Shown here piece after piece: positions 43,180 through 53,612 of a stretch of 64,000 nt of DNA (the first letter of the stretch is position 1; the number at the start of each line of letters is the position of its first letter). Source of the stretch: Arcobacter defluvii (GTDB lineage: Bacteria; Campylobacterota; Campylobacteria; Campylobacterales; Arcobacteraceae); the NCBI RefSeq assembly GCF_013201725.1, contig NZ_CP053835.1, forward strand, positions 1,302,001 to 1,366,000, in the 5' to 3' direction. A program made the position numbers and the translations under genes. Under the pieces are notes generated by a model. The model was not told the DNA's origin. It made no database searches and was given only the letters and a program-made list of their open reading frames with translations.

Positions 43180-43200
43180 AAGGTCTTAAGACCTTTTATT
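43175..43200. terminator. Bidirectional terminator
   Basis: A perfect 26-bp palindrome centred on AAAGGTCTT/AAGACCTTT lies across the stops of qhpB (plus) and the ABC permease (minus). Confidence 0.85.
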
Positions 43201-44277
43201 TTTGAAAAATAAAAGTGTTCCATATAAAGAGATTATTCCAAATAAAAACATTGGAATCAAACTATTTAAAGCAATAGAAAAACTAATATCTTTTAAAAAT
43301 ATACCTTTTATAAGTTCTAAATAATATTTTAAAGGTATAAAATCAGTGAAAGTTTGTAACCATGCTGGCATATTTGAAATTGGTGTTGCGAAACCTGAAA
43401 GTAAAAAAGAGGGTAACATCACTATAAAACTTCCTAAAATTGCTTGTTGTTGAGTATTTGAAATTGAAGAGATAAATAAACCAATCCCAGACATAGAAAA
43501 TAAAAAAACTACAACACTTAAATATAAAAGCCAAATTGAGCCATTTAATGGTACACCAAAAAGAAATATTGCGACAAAAAGTATAAAACTTGATTCTATT
43601 GTACTTATAATAAGTGCAGGAAGAAGTTTCCCTAAAAGTATTTCAACAGAATTTAAAGGGGAAACTAAAATCTGCTCAAATGTTCCCAACTCTTTTTCTC
43701 TAGCTATTGATAAAGCAGTTAAAATCATGGCAACAACCATTGAAATGGAACAAAAAAGAGAAGGAACTATCCACCAAAAATTATCTAAATTTGGATTATA
43801 AAAATTTCTTGGAATTATATGAATTTTTGACGTGATTTCATCTTTTTTTAAATAATTTAGAATTATTTGATTTAGATAACCTTCAACTATTTGAGAAGTA
43901 TTTGAACGTCTTCCATCAAGTATTAGCTGAATATTTGAGTTTCCTTTTTCTAAATTTTTTGCAAAATTATTTGGAATAATTAAAAACCCAATTGCATCTT
44001 GAATATCAATTTTTTCTTTTCCCTCTTCATAACTTTTTACAAATTTTAAAGATTTTATATAGTTTGAGCCTTGAAGATTTCTTATTAATTCTTGACTTTT
44101 TTGACTTCCATCTTGATTTAATAAAACTAAATCTATATTTTTTACTTCTAAAGTTGCAGCAAATGAAAAAATAATTACTTGCACAAGTGGAGGAATAATC
44201 ACTACCATTAAACTTTTTTTATCATTTCTGATAGCTAAAATCTCTTTTTTTATCAAAGCCAATAATCTTTGTAACAT
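43186..44277 (-). CDS. ABC-2 type exporter permease (YbhR-like)
   Basis: 363 aa with an N-terminal anchor, a large periplasmic loop (about 40-170) and five C-terminal helices. SIAREKELGTFEQILVSPLN is the conserved ABC-2 motif. Adjacent to its twin at 44278 with no gap; together with the double ATPase and HlyD-type protein it forms an efflux complex of the YbhGFSR type. Confidence 0.88.
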   Translation of the reverse strand: MLQRLLALIKKEILAIRNDKKSLMVVIIPPLVQVIIFSFAATLEVKNIDLVLLNQDGSQKSQELIRNLQGSNYIKSLKFVKSYEEGKEKIDIQDAIGFLIIPNNFAKNLEKGNSNIQLILDGRRSNTSQIVEGYLNQIILNYLKKDEITSKIHIIPRNFYNPNLDNFWWIVPSLFCSISMVVAMILTALSIAREKELGTFEQILVSPLNSVEILLGKLLPALIISTIESSFILFVAIFLFGVPLNGSIWLLYLSVVVFLFSMSGIGLFISSISNTQQQAILGSFIVMLPSFLLSGFATPISNMPAWLQTFTDFIPLKYYLELIKGIFLKDISFSIALNSLIPMFLFGIISLYGTLLFFKNKRS

Positions 44278-45366
44278 TTATAAACCTTTTTTTGACTTTT
44301 TTAAAACTAATAAAAAGAAAAATGCGCCTATTAAAATCATAGAGATAATATTAGAAATAAATATTTCATATATATTTCCAGCTAAAAATATTGTTTGTAA
44401 TGATTCTACAAAATATCTTGCTGGAACAATTAATGTTAATATTTGAAGCCAAGGAGGCATATTTCCTATCTCAAATAAAAAGCCTGAAAGAATAAAAGCT
44501 GGTAAAAAACCTGCAATGATAGATATTTGAGCGGCAACAAATTGATTTTTAGCTAAAGTTGAAATAAGTAATCCAATACTTAAAGACGAAAATAGATAAA
44601 TTGCACTTAGAAGTATTAAAATCCAAAAACTTCCCATAAATGGTATTTCATACCAAAAATATGCAACAACAAAACATAAAAGCATAGAAAACATCCCAAG
44701 TATAAAATAAGGAATAAGTTTTCCAACAATGATTTCACTCATAGTTGCAGGTGTCGCCATTAGTGCTTCCATTGTTCCTCTCTCCCATTCTCTTGCAATT
44801 ACAAGAGCTGTTAGAAGTGTTCCTATTAAAGTCATAATAACAGCAATTGAACCAGGAAGTAAAAAGTATCTACTAGAAACAGGAGCATTAAACCAAAAAC
44901 GAGTTAGAAGTTGAATATTTTCTTTATTCACTATATTATTATTTTTAGCCCAAAGTTTTACGACACCATTTACATAGTTTTGTACAAGACCAGCACTGTT
45001 TGGTTCACTTCCATCAGTTATTACTTGTATGTCAAAATTGTTATTTTTTCCAAAATCATTATTTAAACTCAAAATTGCTTTTATTTTTCCTTCTTGCATT
45101 TTTTCTATATAAAAATCTCTATTTTTATCTAAATCAACTTCAAAATAACGAGAACTTATAAAAGATGAGATTAATTTTTGAGATAATTCACTATTAGTTT
45201 TTGAAATAATTGCAATAGGAATTTTTCTAGCATCTAAGGAAACTGCATATCCCATCAAAAAAAGTAAAATAAGGGGTAAAATAAAAGCTATTAAAATAGA
45301 ACTAGGGTCTTTAAATACTTGCAAACTCTCTTTTCTAAGAAGGGCTTTTAATCTTTTAAAATTCAT
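44278..45366 (-). CDS. ABC-2 type exporter permease (YbhS-like)
   Basis: 362 aa, same layout as its neighbour: N-terminal helix, periplasmic domain, then AREWERGTMEALMATPATMSEI and membrane helices. Its start overlaps the end of the ATPase gene by 4 bases (ATGA). Confidence 0.88.
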   Translation of the reverse strand: MNFKRLKALLRKESLQVFKDPSSILIAFILPLILLFLMGYAVSLDARKIPIAIISKTNSELSQKLISSFISSRYFEVDLDKNRDFYIEKMQEGKIKAILSLNNDFGKNNNFDIQVITDGSEPNSAGLVQNYVNGVVKLWAKNNNIVNKENIQLLTRFWFNAPVSSRYFLLPGSIAVIMTLIGTLLTALVIAREWERGTMEALMATPATMSEIIVGKLIPYFILGMFSMLLCFVVAYFWYEIPFMGSFWILILLSAIYLFSSLSIGLLISTLAKNQFVAAQISIIAGFLPAFILSGFLFEIGNMPPWLQILTLIVPARYFVESLQTIFLAGNIYEIFISNIISMILIGAFFFLLVLKKSKKGL

Positions 45367-47060
45367 TTTTCTTCTTTATCATATTGTCTAATTAAAGAAA
45401 TAAATGTATCTTGCATAGATGCTTGAGAACCTACTAAGTTTTTAAGTTCATCAGGTGTTCCATTTGCTATGGCTTTTCCTTTATAAATAAGCATAATTTT
45501 ATCACAATATTCAGCTTCATCCATGAAGTGAGTAGTAACCATTATGGATATTCCTTTTTTTACTAAACTATTTATATGTGTCCAAAATTCTTTTCTTGTA
45601 ATTGGATCAACTCCAGAAGTTGGTTCATCTAAAAATAGAACTCTTGGTTCATGCATTACTGAACAAGCAAGGGCCAATCTTTGTTTTATTCCCAGAGGTA
45701 AGGTATTTGCATTTGAAAATAGATAGTTTTTAAAATCAAAAATTTCTATCATCTCTTCTATTTTTTCTTTTCTTTGTTTTCCTTTTAATCCATAAATTCC
45801 TGAGAAAAACTCCAAATTATCTTTGATTTTTAAATTTCCATATAAAGAGAATTTTTGTGCCATATAACCAATAGAGTTTCGAACAGTTGCTTTTGAGTTA
45901 TATAAATCTTCACCTAAAACTTTTGCAGTTCCAAAAGTAGGGGTTAGTAAACCACAAAGCATTTTAAAAGTTGTAGATTTTCCTGCACCATTTGGTCCTA
46001 AAAAACCAAAAATTTCACCTTGACCTATTTCAAAATCAATATTATCAGTAGCAACAAAATCTCCAAATTTTTTAGTTAAATTTTTTGCTTCTATTAATTT
46101 TTTATCTGAACTTTCAAAATTTTTCATATTTTCAACAAGTTTTGAATGAGCTTGAGTTTTTTCACCCAAAATATTTACAAAAGCATCTTCAAATATAGGA
46201 TTTATAGGTTCAATTTTTATATTTTTTCCTAAAGTATATAAAATATTTTTTGGTAATAATTTATCTTTTTGCAAATTTATTCTAATTTTTGAACCAACTA
46301 ATACAGCATCTAAAATCTCTTCTTGTTCTAAAATAGTAGTAAGTGCTTCTCTTTTTTTTAAAAATTCTCCACTTACTAAAAAAACTCTTGTATTCATAGT
46401 TTCTCTGAAATCTTTTGGTGCCCCTTTGTATAAACAATTACCTTCATTTAGTAAAATTACTTCATCACAAATATCTGCTTCATCAAGATATGATGTACTC
46501 CAAACAACAGCTATATCATCTTTTAAAAGTTCTTGAACCATCTCCCAAAGCTCAATCCTTGAAATTGGATCAACTCCAACTCCAGGTTCATCTAATAGAA
46601 GTATTTTAGGTTTTTTAATTAATGCACAAGCAAGTCCTAATTTTTGTTTCATTCCACCTGAAAGATTACCTGCGAGTCTATCTTTAAATTTCTTTAGATT
46701 AGTAAACTCTAAAAGTTCATCTATTCGAAAATTAAGACTTTCAATTGATTGTAAATTTGCATAAAGTCTTAGATTTTCAAAAACAGATAAATCTTCATAT
46801 AAGCCAAACTTTTGTGGCATATAACCAATTTGTTGCAAAAACTCACTTGATGTATTTGGCATTTGATAGTTTAAAACTTCAAGTTTTCCTAAACTTGGAG
46901 TTAAAAGTCCTGTTAGCATTCTAATAAGAGTAGTTTTTCCTGCACCATCAGGTCCCACAAGTCCTGTAATTTTTCCACTTGAGATAGAAAAATTTATTTT
47001 TTTTATAGCTTTATTATTTCCAAAATCTTTTTCTAAATTTATTGCATTAATTACTTGCAT
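45363..47060 (-). CDS. ABC exporter ATPase with two nucleotide-binding domains (YbhF-like)
   Basis: 565 aa. Domain 1: Walker A GPDGAGKTTL (about 36-45), signature LSGGMKQKL, Walker B ILLLDEPGVGVDP. Domain 2: Walker A GPNGAGKSTT, a diverged signature LPLGIKQRL, Walker B VLFLDEPTSGVDP. Drives the paired permeases. Overlaps the HlyD-type gene by 14 bases. Substrate (drug or lipid) unknown. Confidence 0.9.
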   Translation of the reverse strand: MQVINAINLEKDFGNNKAIKKINFSISSGKITGLVGPDGAGKTTLIRMLTGLLTPSLGKLEVLNYQMPNTSSEFLQQIGYMPQKFGLYEDLSVFENLRLYANLQSIESLNFRIDELLEFTNLKKFKDRLAGNLSGGMKQKLGLACALIKKPKILLLDEPGVGVDPISRIELWEMVQELLKDDIAVVWSTSYLDEADICDEVILLNEGNCLYKGAPKDFRETMNTRVFLVSGEFLKKREALTTILEQEEILDAVLVGSKIRINLQKDKLLPKNILYTLGKNIKIEPINPIFEDAFVNILGEKTQAHSKLVENMKNFESSDKKLIEAKNLTKKFGDFVATDNIDFEIGQGEIFGFLGPNGAGKSTTFKMLCGLLTPTFGTAKVLGEDLYNSKATVRNSIGYMAQKFSLYGNLKIKDNLEFFSGIYGLKGKQRKEKIEEMIEIFDFKNYLFSNANTLPLGIKQRLALACSVMHEPRVLFLDEPTSGVDPITRKEFWTHINSLVKKGISIMVTTHFMDEAEYCDKIMLIYKGKAIANGTPDELKNLVGSQASMQDTFISLIRQYDKEEK

Positions 47061-48039
47061 TATTATCAGCTATTTGTAAAGTTACAGGCATTCCCTGTCT
47101 TAGTTTATCATCGCTATTTTTTACAATAACTCTAAAACTATAAACCAAATCTGCTCTTAATTCTTGTGTTTCTATATTTTTGGGAGTAAATTCTGCAATA
47201 GGTGAAATAAAACCAATATATCCTTCATAAGGTTCTTTTCTTGAATCAGTAAAAATTAACATTTTTAGATTTGGTTTGATATCTCCTAAATGATTTTCAT
47301 CAATATAAGCTCTCACCCAAAATTCGTCTGTTTTTGCTATTTCAAGTACAGATTCACCAGCAGTTGTAATTGAACCAATTTCTTTGTATCTATTAAGAAT
47401 TACACCATCAACAGGTGAAATTATATTTGAATCTTTTATATCAACTTCAAGTTTTTCTTTCTGTGCTTCTAAAGCTTTTAATTTTGCTTCTTGAACTAAA
47501 ATATCTTCTTTTCTATAACCATTTTTAACTAATTCATAAGCAGCTTTTGCTTTATCTAAAGTAGCAAGTGCTTGTTTATAATTTAGTTCAGAAAGTATAA
47601 AATTCTCTTCAGATGTAGATTTTGTTTTATAAAGATTTTTTTGTCTTGTATAAGTATCATTTATTTTATTTAAATTTGCAGTTGCTTCATCAAAAGTTGC
47701 TTTTGCTTCTTGTATCTCTTCATCTCTAAAGCCTGATTTTAGTTTTGATAGTTCAATAGTAGAAGCTTCAATATTTGCTTCAAGTTCTTTTATAGATTTT
47801 TTTAAACTTGAATTATCCAAAAGTACAAGAGTTTCACCTTTTTTTACATTTTCACCTTCATCTTTAGTGATATTTTCAATTTTTCCAATAAATCTAAAAC
47901 CAACTTTTACTGTTCTTGTATCTATGTTTCCATAATATTTATTATCTACATTATTTGAATTTTTTATATAAGTTTTTAATATAAAAAACAAAATAAGTGA
48001 AATAAAAATTATAAGAAAAATAAAAGCAATTTTTTTCAT
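47047..48039 (-). CDS. HlyD-family membrane fusion protein (YbhG-like)
   Basis: 330 aa. One N-terminal transmembrane helix (IAFIFLIIFISLILFFIL), a lipoyl-type strand pair (GFRFIGKIENITKDEGENVKKGE and GVILNRYKEIGSI), and between them a long coiled coil (about 75-185). Links the inner-membrane ABC complex to an outer-membrane channel. First gene of the four-gene exporter operon. Confidence 0.88.
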   Translation of the reverse strand: MKKIAFIFLIIFISLILFFILKTYIKNSNNVDNKYYGNIDTRTVKVGFRFIGKIENITKDEGENVKKGETLVLLDNSSLKKSIKELEANIEASTIELSKLKSGFRDEEIQEAKATFDEATANLNKINDTYTRQKNLYKTKSTSEENFILSELNYKQALATLDKAKAAYELVKNGYRKEDILVQEAKLKALEAQKEKLEVDIKDSNIISPVDGVILNRYKEIGSITTAGESVLEIAKTDEFWVRAYIDENHLGDIKPNLKMLIFTDSRKEPYEGYIGFISPIAEFTPKNIETQELRADLVYSFRVIVKNSDDKLRQGMPVTLQIADNNASN

Positions 48040-48182
48040 CTGAAAACCTTAAAAAATAGATAATATCTTATACAATAATAAAAATTAAAGTAAGGCTTAA
48101 TAAATATAAAAATGATTTTATATATAATAAATAGGAATTGAAGATAATAATTTTATTAGTATCTCATGAAGGAAAAAGAAAA

Positions 48183-48214
48183 GTTATTGTTAAAAATTAT
48201 TTTTTAACAATAAC
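48183..48214 (-). terminator. Terminator of the cbpA-hspR operon
   Basis: Perfect 14-bp stem GTTATTGTTAAAAA/TTTTTAACAATAAC around TTAT, overlapping the last codons of hspR, followed on the minus strand by a T-rich run. Confidence 0.7.
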
Positions 48215-48577
48215 CATATCAAAAGATGATTTTTGTACAACTAAAGCTTTCGTGTCAGGAACAACAGAAAGAGAGTTTATGCTTTTTATTTTACTTTTAA
48301 AAATATGTACATCTTTTTCTAACTCTTCAATTCTTCTATTTAATTGTAAAATAATATCAACACCAGCTAAATTTACTCCAAGCTCTCTAGTAAGAGTTAA
48401 AAGATATTTTATATGATCTATGTCTTTTTGAGAATAAAGTCTTATTTTCCCATTTGTACGACTTGGTTTTATAAGTCCTTCTCTTTCATATTGTCTTAAT
48501 GTTTGAGGATGAATATTTAAAATTTCTGCAACAGCAGAGATTAAATAAACAGGTTCAATATAGCTATTTGTTTCCAT
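48197..48577 (-). CDS. hspR: HspR heat-shock repressor (MerR family)
   Basis: 126 aa. MerR-type helix-turn-helix (YLISAVAEILNIHPQTLRQYEREGLI is characteristic of HspR), recognition wing PSRTNGKIRLYSQKDI, and a coiled coil (about 77-105). HspR represses chaperone genes. Located 12 bases after cbpA, in the cbpA-hspR order known in Helicobacter and Campylobacter. Confidence 0.9.
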   Translation of the reverse strand: METNSYIEPVYLISAVAEILNIHPQTLRQYEREGLIKPSRTNGKIRLYSQKDIDHIKYLLTLTRELGVNLAGVDIILQLNRRIEELEKDVHIFKSKIKSINSLSVVPDTKALVVQKSSFDMVIVKK

Positions 48578-48589
48578 GAAAAATCCTTT

Positions 48590-49459
48590 TTATTTTTCAG
48601 GAAGCTTAGCTTCCATCATTTTTACTAATTCCTCATCTAAATTCTCAAGTTTTGGTAAAATAATATTTGCTTTTAAATATAAATCACCTTTTACACCACT
48701 TTTTCTATTTAGAACACCTAATTCTTTTACTCTAAATTTTTGATTTTGTTTTGTATTTTGTGGAACTTTTAATGTAATATCTTTGTGAATAGTTTTAACT
48801 TCAACTTTTCCACCAAATAACGCAGTTTTTAAAGGTAAATCAAAATATTTTGTTAATGTATCACCATCTCTTGTATATTCTGGGCTTTGTGAAACATTGA
48901 TTTTTAAAATCAAATCACCTCTTTGTCCTTGATATGATTTTCCTTTTCCTTTTGCTCTGATTTTTTGTCCATTTTCAATTCCTTCAGGAATTTTTACATC
49001 AAAAGAATCACTATTTAAAGTGATGTGTTGTTTTCCACCAACAATAGAAACATCAAATGGAATAGTAATTTGAGCATTTGTATCTAAGTCAGGTTCACTA
49101 AACCCTCCAAATCCACTAAATCCTCCTTGAGAAAAACCAGATCTACTAAATCCACCTGATTGACCAAACATTTGTCGTAAGATTTCATCTAAATCTACAT
49201 TTGAACCTTGTGATCTTGCAAAATCTTGGAAATTTTGACCACCAAACATAGAATCACCATATTGATCATATTGTTGTTTTTTTTCTGGATTACTTAAAAC
49301 TTCGTATGCAGCATTGATTTCTTTGAATTTATCTTCTGCACTTGGGTCTTTATTTACATCCGGATGATATTTTCTTGCTAGTTTTCTATATGCTTTTTTT
49401 ATTTCATCTGCACTTGCATTTTCATTTACTTCTAATGTTTCATATAAACTTTTTGCCAT
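48590..49459 (-). CDS. cbpA: DnaJ-family co-chaperone CbpA
   Basis: 289 aa. J domain with HPD ([10 protein letters not shown], about 31-40), a Gly/Phe-rich linker ([20 protein letters not shown]), and two C-terminal beta domains without the zinc cysteines of DnaJ. A class B J-protein that works with DnaK. Cotranscribed with hspR. Confidence 0.9.
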   Translation of the reverse strand: MAKSLYETLEVNENASADEIKKAYRKLARKYHPDVNKDPSAEDKFKEINAAYEVLSNPEKKQQYDQYGDSMFGGQNFQDFARSQGSNVDLDEILRQMFGQSGGFSRSGFSQGGFSGFGGFSEPDLDTNAQITIPFDVSIVGGKQHITLNSDSFDVKIPEGIENGQKIRAKGKGKSYQGQRGDLILKINVSQSPEYTRDGDTLTKYFDLPLKTALFGGKVEVKTIHKDITLKVPQNTKQNQKFRVKELGVLNRKSGVKGDLYLKANIILPKLENLDEELVKMMEAKLPEK

Positions 49460-49537
49460 TTTAAATCCTATTCATATTTTTTAATATAGTTTAATTTCTA
49501 AAAGGAAATTATAGCAAAAAGGTTGAGTCAATGTCAA

Positions 49538-51031
49538 TCAAGTATTACTTGATAAAATAATTTTAAATTGAGCTCCAATATATTTTTCATTTTCATAAAT
49601 AAATTCTTCATTAGAAACGAAAATTTCACCTTTCATACTCATTTTTATTATTTTATGAGTCATATAAAGTCCTAAACCTGTACCTTGAAATTTATGTTTT
49701 GTAGTAAAATATGGTTCAAAAATTTTATCGATAATGTTTTTATCTATGCCACCTGCATTATCAAGTATTGTAATTTCAATACTATCATTTATTTGTTTAG
49801 TTGAGATTTTAATTAGTCTTAGTTCTTCTTGCGCTAATCTTGAACTTATTGCATCACTTGCATTATGTAAAATATTAATTAATGCTTGACTAAATTCATT
49901 TGAAAAATTATATAAATATATTTCATCATCCAAATCTAAATCAATTCTGATTTTATTTTCATTTAAAATAGTTTCAATTAATGAAATATTATTTTGAATA
50001 TTTTGAGTTAAGTTGAATAAAGATTTTTCTTTGTCTTCTTTTAGAAAATCTTTGAATACATCAATTGTATTAGATAAATGTTCAGTTGTATCAGAAATTA
50101 GTTTTAAAGAATCTAATAATATTTTATCAGTTAATAAACCAATCTCTTTTTTTAGTTTTGTACTTGAAGCAGTAATTGAAATTATATTTAATGGTTGTCT
50201 CCATTGGTGCGCAATATTTCCTATCATTTCTCCCATTGCTGCAAGTTTTGATTGTTCTGCTAAAAGAGTCTCTTTTCTTTTTATTTCACTAATATCAACT
50301 ATTGTTAAAATTTTAAAAGTTTGAGATTTTATAATAGTATCTTTGATGTTTATCAATGCTTTAAATGTAGATTTGTCTTCTTTGAAAATAGTCGTTTCAA
50401 TTGGTTTATTACTAGCTTTTTCTAAAACCCTTTTATTATGAATAAGTTCTTCAAAATGTTTATTAATTAAATCATATTTTGATGAGTAATTAAATAAATC
50501 TATTGCAACTTTATTACAATCAACTACTTTATCATCTTTAAATAAAATAATAGCTTCCATCGTTGTATCAAAAAGTAGTTTTAATTCTTCGTTTTTTTCT
50601 TCAACTTTTTCTTTTATTTCTTTTAATTTAAAATTAATTTCTGAAAGCATAGTAACATCATAAATATAGATAATTACAAGTTCATTTTTTACATCTAATG
50701 GTGTGATTGTAATACTTTGTTGCATATTATCAAAAACTTTATCTGTAACTTTTCCTAATTCAATATTTACTAAAAATTTACTAATTTGTGGAGTATAAAA
50801 TGTAGATGAGTTTAATTTTAATGCTGTAGTAATCTTTCTTACTAATTTTTTTTCATCAATGTTTGGATAAAATTGCATTAAATTCTTATTTATAATTTCA
50901 TTTGATGAGATACCTGTTCTAATTTCAAGCCATTTATTCCAAAATTGTACTTCTAAGTTTTTATTTATTAAAATAATTCCATTATCAACTGTATTACAAA
51001 TAATGTCAAATTTGTTAGTGTCTAATTTCAA
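49538..51031 (-). CDS. PAS-domain sensor histidine kinase
   Basis: 497 aa. Two PAS-like domains (about 1-110 and 150-245), a coiled coil between them, the HisKA box MIGNIAHQWRQPLN with the phosphorylated His, and an ATPase domain with N box INILHNASDAI and G boxes LDNAGGIDK and GTGLGLYM. No membrane segment, so it is cytoplasmic. Its start overlaps the CheC-like gene by 4 bases, and the CheY-like gene leads the operon: a sensor, phosphatase-type and receiver set. Confidence 0.88.
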   Translation of the reverse strand: MKLDTNKFDIICNTVDNGIILINKNLEVQFWNKWLEIRTGISSNEIINKNLMQFYPNIDEKKLVRKITTALKLNSSTFYTPQISKFLVNIELGKVTDKVFDNMQQSITITPLDVKNELVIIYIYDVTMLSEINFKLKEIKEKVEEKNEELKLLFDTTMEAIILFKDDKVVDCNKVAIDLFNYSSKYDLINKHFEELIHNKRVLEKASNKPIETTIFKEDKSTFKALINIKDTIIKSQTFKILTIVDISEIKRKETLLAEQSKLAAMGEMIGNIAHQWRQPLNIISITASSTKLKKEIGLLTDKILLDSLKLISDTTEHLSNTIDVFKDFLKEDKEKSLFNLTQNIQNNISLIETILNENKIRIDLDLDDEIYLYNFSNEFSQALINILHNASDAISSRLAQEELRLIKISTKQINDSIEITILDNAGGIDKNIIDKIFEPYFTTKHKFQGTGLGLYMTHKIIKMSMKGEIFVSNEEFIYENEKYIGAQFKIILSSNT

Positions 51032-51645
51032 AGTTCATCCAATATTTTATTTAGTTTTTCTTTTATATATAAAATTGAATTATCTGTTGTGAAAATAAAT
51101 AATTCGGCATGAATATTTAAATCATCAAAATTTAATTGTGTAGATATGATAATTACTTTTTCATATTTACTAATAAATAAATTATTTAATTGGTTTATTG
51201 AAGTTAAATTTTTGATAGTTGGTGCAGAAAAAGAAACATTTGTATCTATATCTTCTGCTAATTTACTAATCGTTGATGATGATAAAATATTTGTAATTTC
51301 TAAAACAATATCACATATTTCTTCGTCATTTATTTCATTTTCTTCTAAACCAAATTTATAAGCAATATTTTTTGCAGATTTTTTATCTATTACAAACATA
51401 TTTTCACCACTAATTGTTCCATTTATTTGTTGTAGTGAAACCAAATGCTCTTCGTCTAAATTTAATTCTTTTGATAAATATGATTTTAATTCATTTGCAT
51501 TTATTATTTGAATTTTAGGAATAGATAATTTTGCAAAGGCATCTAAAATTTCAGTTATAGCAGCAGTTGCGCTACCATATGCTACATTCATAAGTTCTTG
51601 TAGACAATCTTTTTCATCTTCTGTTAAGTGTATTTTAGATTCCAT
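51028..51645 (-). CDS. CheC/CheX-like phosphatase-family protein
   Basis: ATG 51645 (MESKIHLTEDE) is preferred; ATGs at 51660 and 51663 would lie deeper in the receiver gene. LQELMNVAYGSATAAITEIL and CDIVLEITNILSSSTISKL are the two conserved CheC-type helices; each has the Asn, with the first site MNVAYG and the second TNILSS. Likely removes phosphate from the adjacent CheY-like protein. Confidence 0.75.
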   Translation of the reverse strand: MESKIHLTEDEKDCLQELMNVAYGSATAAITEILDAFAKLSIPKIQIINANELKSYLSKELNLDEEHLVSLQQINGTISGENMFVIDKKSAKNIAYKFGLEENEINDEEICDIVLEITNILSSSTISKLAEDIDTNVSFSAPTIKNLTSINQLNNLFISKYEKVIIISTQLNFDDLNIHAELFIFTTDNSILYIKEKLNKILDEL

Positions 51646-52015
51646 TATGTTCCAATTCATCAAGTTTTTTTAAAATTTGTTGCATTTTTGCTGTATCAAC
51701 AGGTTTTTTTATAAAATTAAAAGCACCTAAAGCTAAAGCTTTATCCATAGAAAGTTTTTGAATATCTGCAGAAATTATAACAACTTTCGCATTTTTATCA
51801 AATTCTTTAATCTTTTCTAAAGCTACAAATCCATCCATAACAGGCATGGTTAAATCAAGAAAAACAATTTTTGGGGAATGTTGTTTATACAAATCTAAGG
51901 CTTCTTGACCATTTTGAGCTTCAAAAATTTCTAAATCTTTTTTTGTAGAGTCATTTAAAGTTTTAATAACCATTTTTCTTGCCATTTTAGAATCATCTGT
52001 AACCAAAATTTTCAT
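51635..52015 (-). CDS. CheY-like single-domain response regulator
   Basis: 126 aa receiver. Acidic pair near residue 6-7 (VTDDSKMARK), phosphorylated Asp in VFLDLTMPVMDG (about residue 54), Thr/Ser in VIISAD, and Lys in KKPVDTA. No output domain. Operon with the CheC-like protein and histidine kinase. Confidence 0.9.
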   Translation of the reverse strand: MKILVTDDSKMARKMVIKTLNDSTKKDLEIFEAQNGQEALDLYKQHSPKIVFLDLTMPVMDGFVALEKIKEFDKNAKVVIISADIQKLSMDKALALGAFNFIKKPVDTAKMQQILKKLDELEHNGI

Positions 52016-52129
52016 AAATTATTTCCTATTTTCTAATTGATAGTAATTTTATCTAAAATTCAATAAGAATTACTTTTATTTAATAGGGAATATACTAATA
52101 TAGTATTTTATAAAAAAGGGAAGTATCTT

Positions 52130-52444
52130 ATGTTTTCAAAAGATGAATGGACTCAGATTGAATTGTTTAAAAATAAGAAAGAATTAGAAAAAAAAGGTAT
52201 AAAAGTTGTAATTGTAGATACAATCTTAAAACCTTTAGAAAGTATAGAAACAATCACTTATAATCCATATGAGATGGCTTTATATGAAGAAGGTACAGTT
52301 TTTGTTTTTTATTGTGACACGGGAAAAACTACAAAAGAGAGACTTGAATACTATAAAAAGAAATTTCCAAAATATAAATGTATTAGCTTAAAAGGTGGGA
52401 GAGCTTATTTTAGACCAAATTATCAACTTTTGGATAATAAATGA
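52130..52444 (+). CDS. Rhodanese-like protein
   Basis: 104 aa. VFVFYCDTGKTTKERLEYYKKK carries a cysteine (about residue 65) followed by a loop, and ISLKGGRAYF is the usual end of rhodanese domains. Short and single-domain. Next gene starts at the stop codon and encodes a MnmC-like oxidoreductase, so sulfur transfer for tRNA thiolation is a possible role (inference). Confidence 0.6.
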   Translation: MFSKDEWTQIELFKNKKELEKKGIKVVIVDTILKPLESIETITYNPYEMALYEEGTVFVFYCDTGKTTKERLEYYKKKFPKYKCISLKGGRAYFRPNYQLLDNK

Positions 52445-53604
52445 AAAAATATGAGTATGTAGTTATTGGTGCTGGAATTGCAGGCTGTTCTTTATCACAT
52501 TTTTTAAAAAAATATTCAGATTCAATTTTATTAATAGATAAAAATGAAGATGTTGCTTCTGGAGCAAGTGGAGCTGCTGGAGCTTTTTTATCTCCACTTT
52601 TAGGAAAACCAAATAAATTTAAAGAATTGATTACTAAAGCTTTAAATTTTTCAATGGATTATTATAAAAATAATTTTAATGAAGAGTTACAAAATTGTGG
52701 AACTTGTAGAATTCCAAGAAACCAAGAAGATGAAGAAAAATTTCAAAGTTATATTCCATATATGGATTTTGAGTATGAAAAATATGAAGATGGATATTTG
52801 TTCCCAATAGGAAGTGTTATAAAGCCCTATGAAGTTTGTTTAAAATTATCAAAAGATATAGAAAAACTTTTTAATTATGAAGTTTCTAAAATAGAGAAAA
52901 TAGATGATTATTGGTTGATAAATGATGAAATTAAAGCAAAAAAACTTTTTTTATCAACAGGTGCAAATATATCTTTGATAGATGAAAAATATTTTGATAT
53001 AAGAGCTGTTTGGGGACAAAAAATAGATGTTTTAACTTCTTCACAAATAGATATAAATTATCATAAAGAGTGTTCATTATCAAAAAGTAAAAAAATTGAT
53101 GAAAATAGATATTTAGTTTCAATTGGTGCTACTCATAATCGATTTGATAAAGATATGAAGAATAGTAGTTATAATTTGGAATTAGCAAACATAAATAAAA
53201 TTGAACATAATAAAGAGACAAAAGAAATTATCGAGACAGATATTCGAAAGTTATTAAAAAAAGCAAATGATATAAAACAGTTAAATGATATTGAAGTTAT
53301 TGATGTAAAAATAGGTGCAAGAGCTTCTAGTATTGATTATTTTCCAATGGTTGGAAAATTGATTGATTCTAAAAAAAGTTTTGAAAAATATCCTCATATA
53401 AAAAATGGAACGCATATAAAAAATGAAAATCTAATAATGATAGATAATTTATTTGTCTTAAATGGTGTAGGGGGAAGAGGATTTGTTTTGTCTTTATATC
53501 TAGCAAATCAATTAGTTCAGAGTGCACTAGATGATAAAAAGTTAGATGATGAGATAACAAATTATAGATTATTCTCAAGATGGGCTAAAAAACAAAAGAA
53601 TTAA
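52441..53604 (+). CDS. MnmC-like FAD-dependent oxidoreductase
   Basis: 387 aa. FAD-binding GAGIAGCSLSHFLKK at the N-terminus, ASGASGAAGAFLSPLLGKPN like the MnmC oxidase domain, and a C-terminal GVGGRGFVLSL. It corresponds to the C-terminal half of E. coli MnmC, which removes the carboxymethyl group from cmnm5(s2)U in tRNA. No methyltransferase half is present, as in many Campylobacterota. Start overlaps the rhodanese stop (ATGA). Confidence 0.75.
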   Translation: MKKYEYVVIGAGIAGCSLSHFLKKYSDSILLIDKNEDVASGASGAAGAFLSPLLGKPNKFKELITKALNFSMDYYKNNFNEELQNCGTCRIPRNQEDEEKFQSYIPYMDFEYEKYEDGYLFPIGSVIKPYEVCLKLSKDIEKLFNYEVSKIEKIDDYWLINDEIKAKKLFLSTGANISLIDEKYFDIRAVWGQKIDVLTSSQIDINYHKECSLSKSKKIDENRYLVSIGATHNRFDKDMKNSSYNLELANINKIEHNKETKEIIETDIRKLLKKANDIKQLNDIEVIDVKIGARASSIDYFPMVGKLIDSKKSFEKYPHIKNGTHIKNENLIMIDNLFVLNGVGGRGFVLSLYLANQLVQSALDDKKLDDEITNYRLFSRWAKKQKN

Positions 53605-53612
53605 GAGGAAAT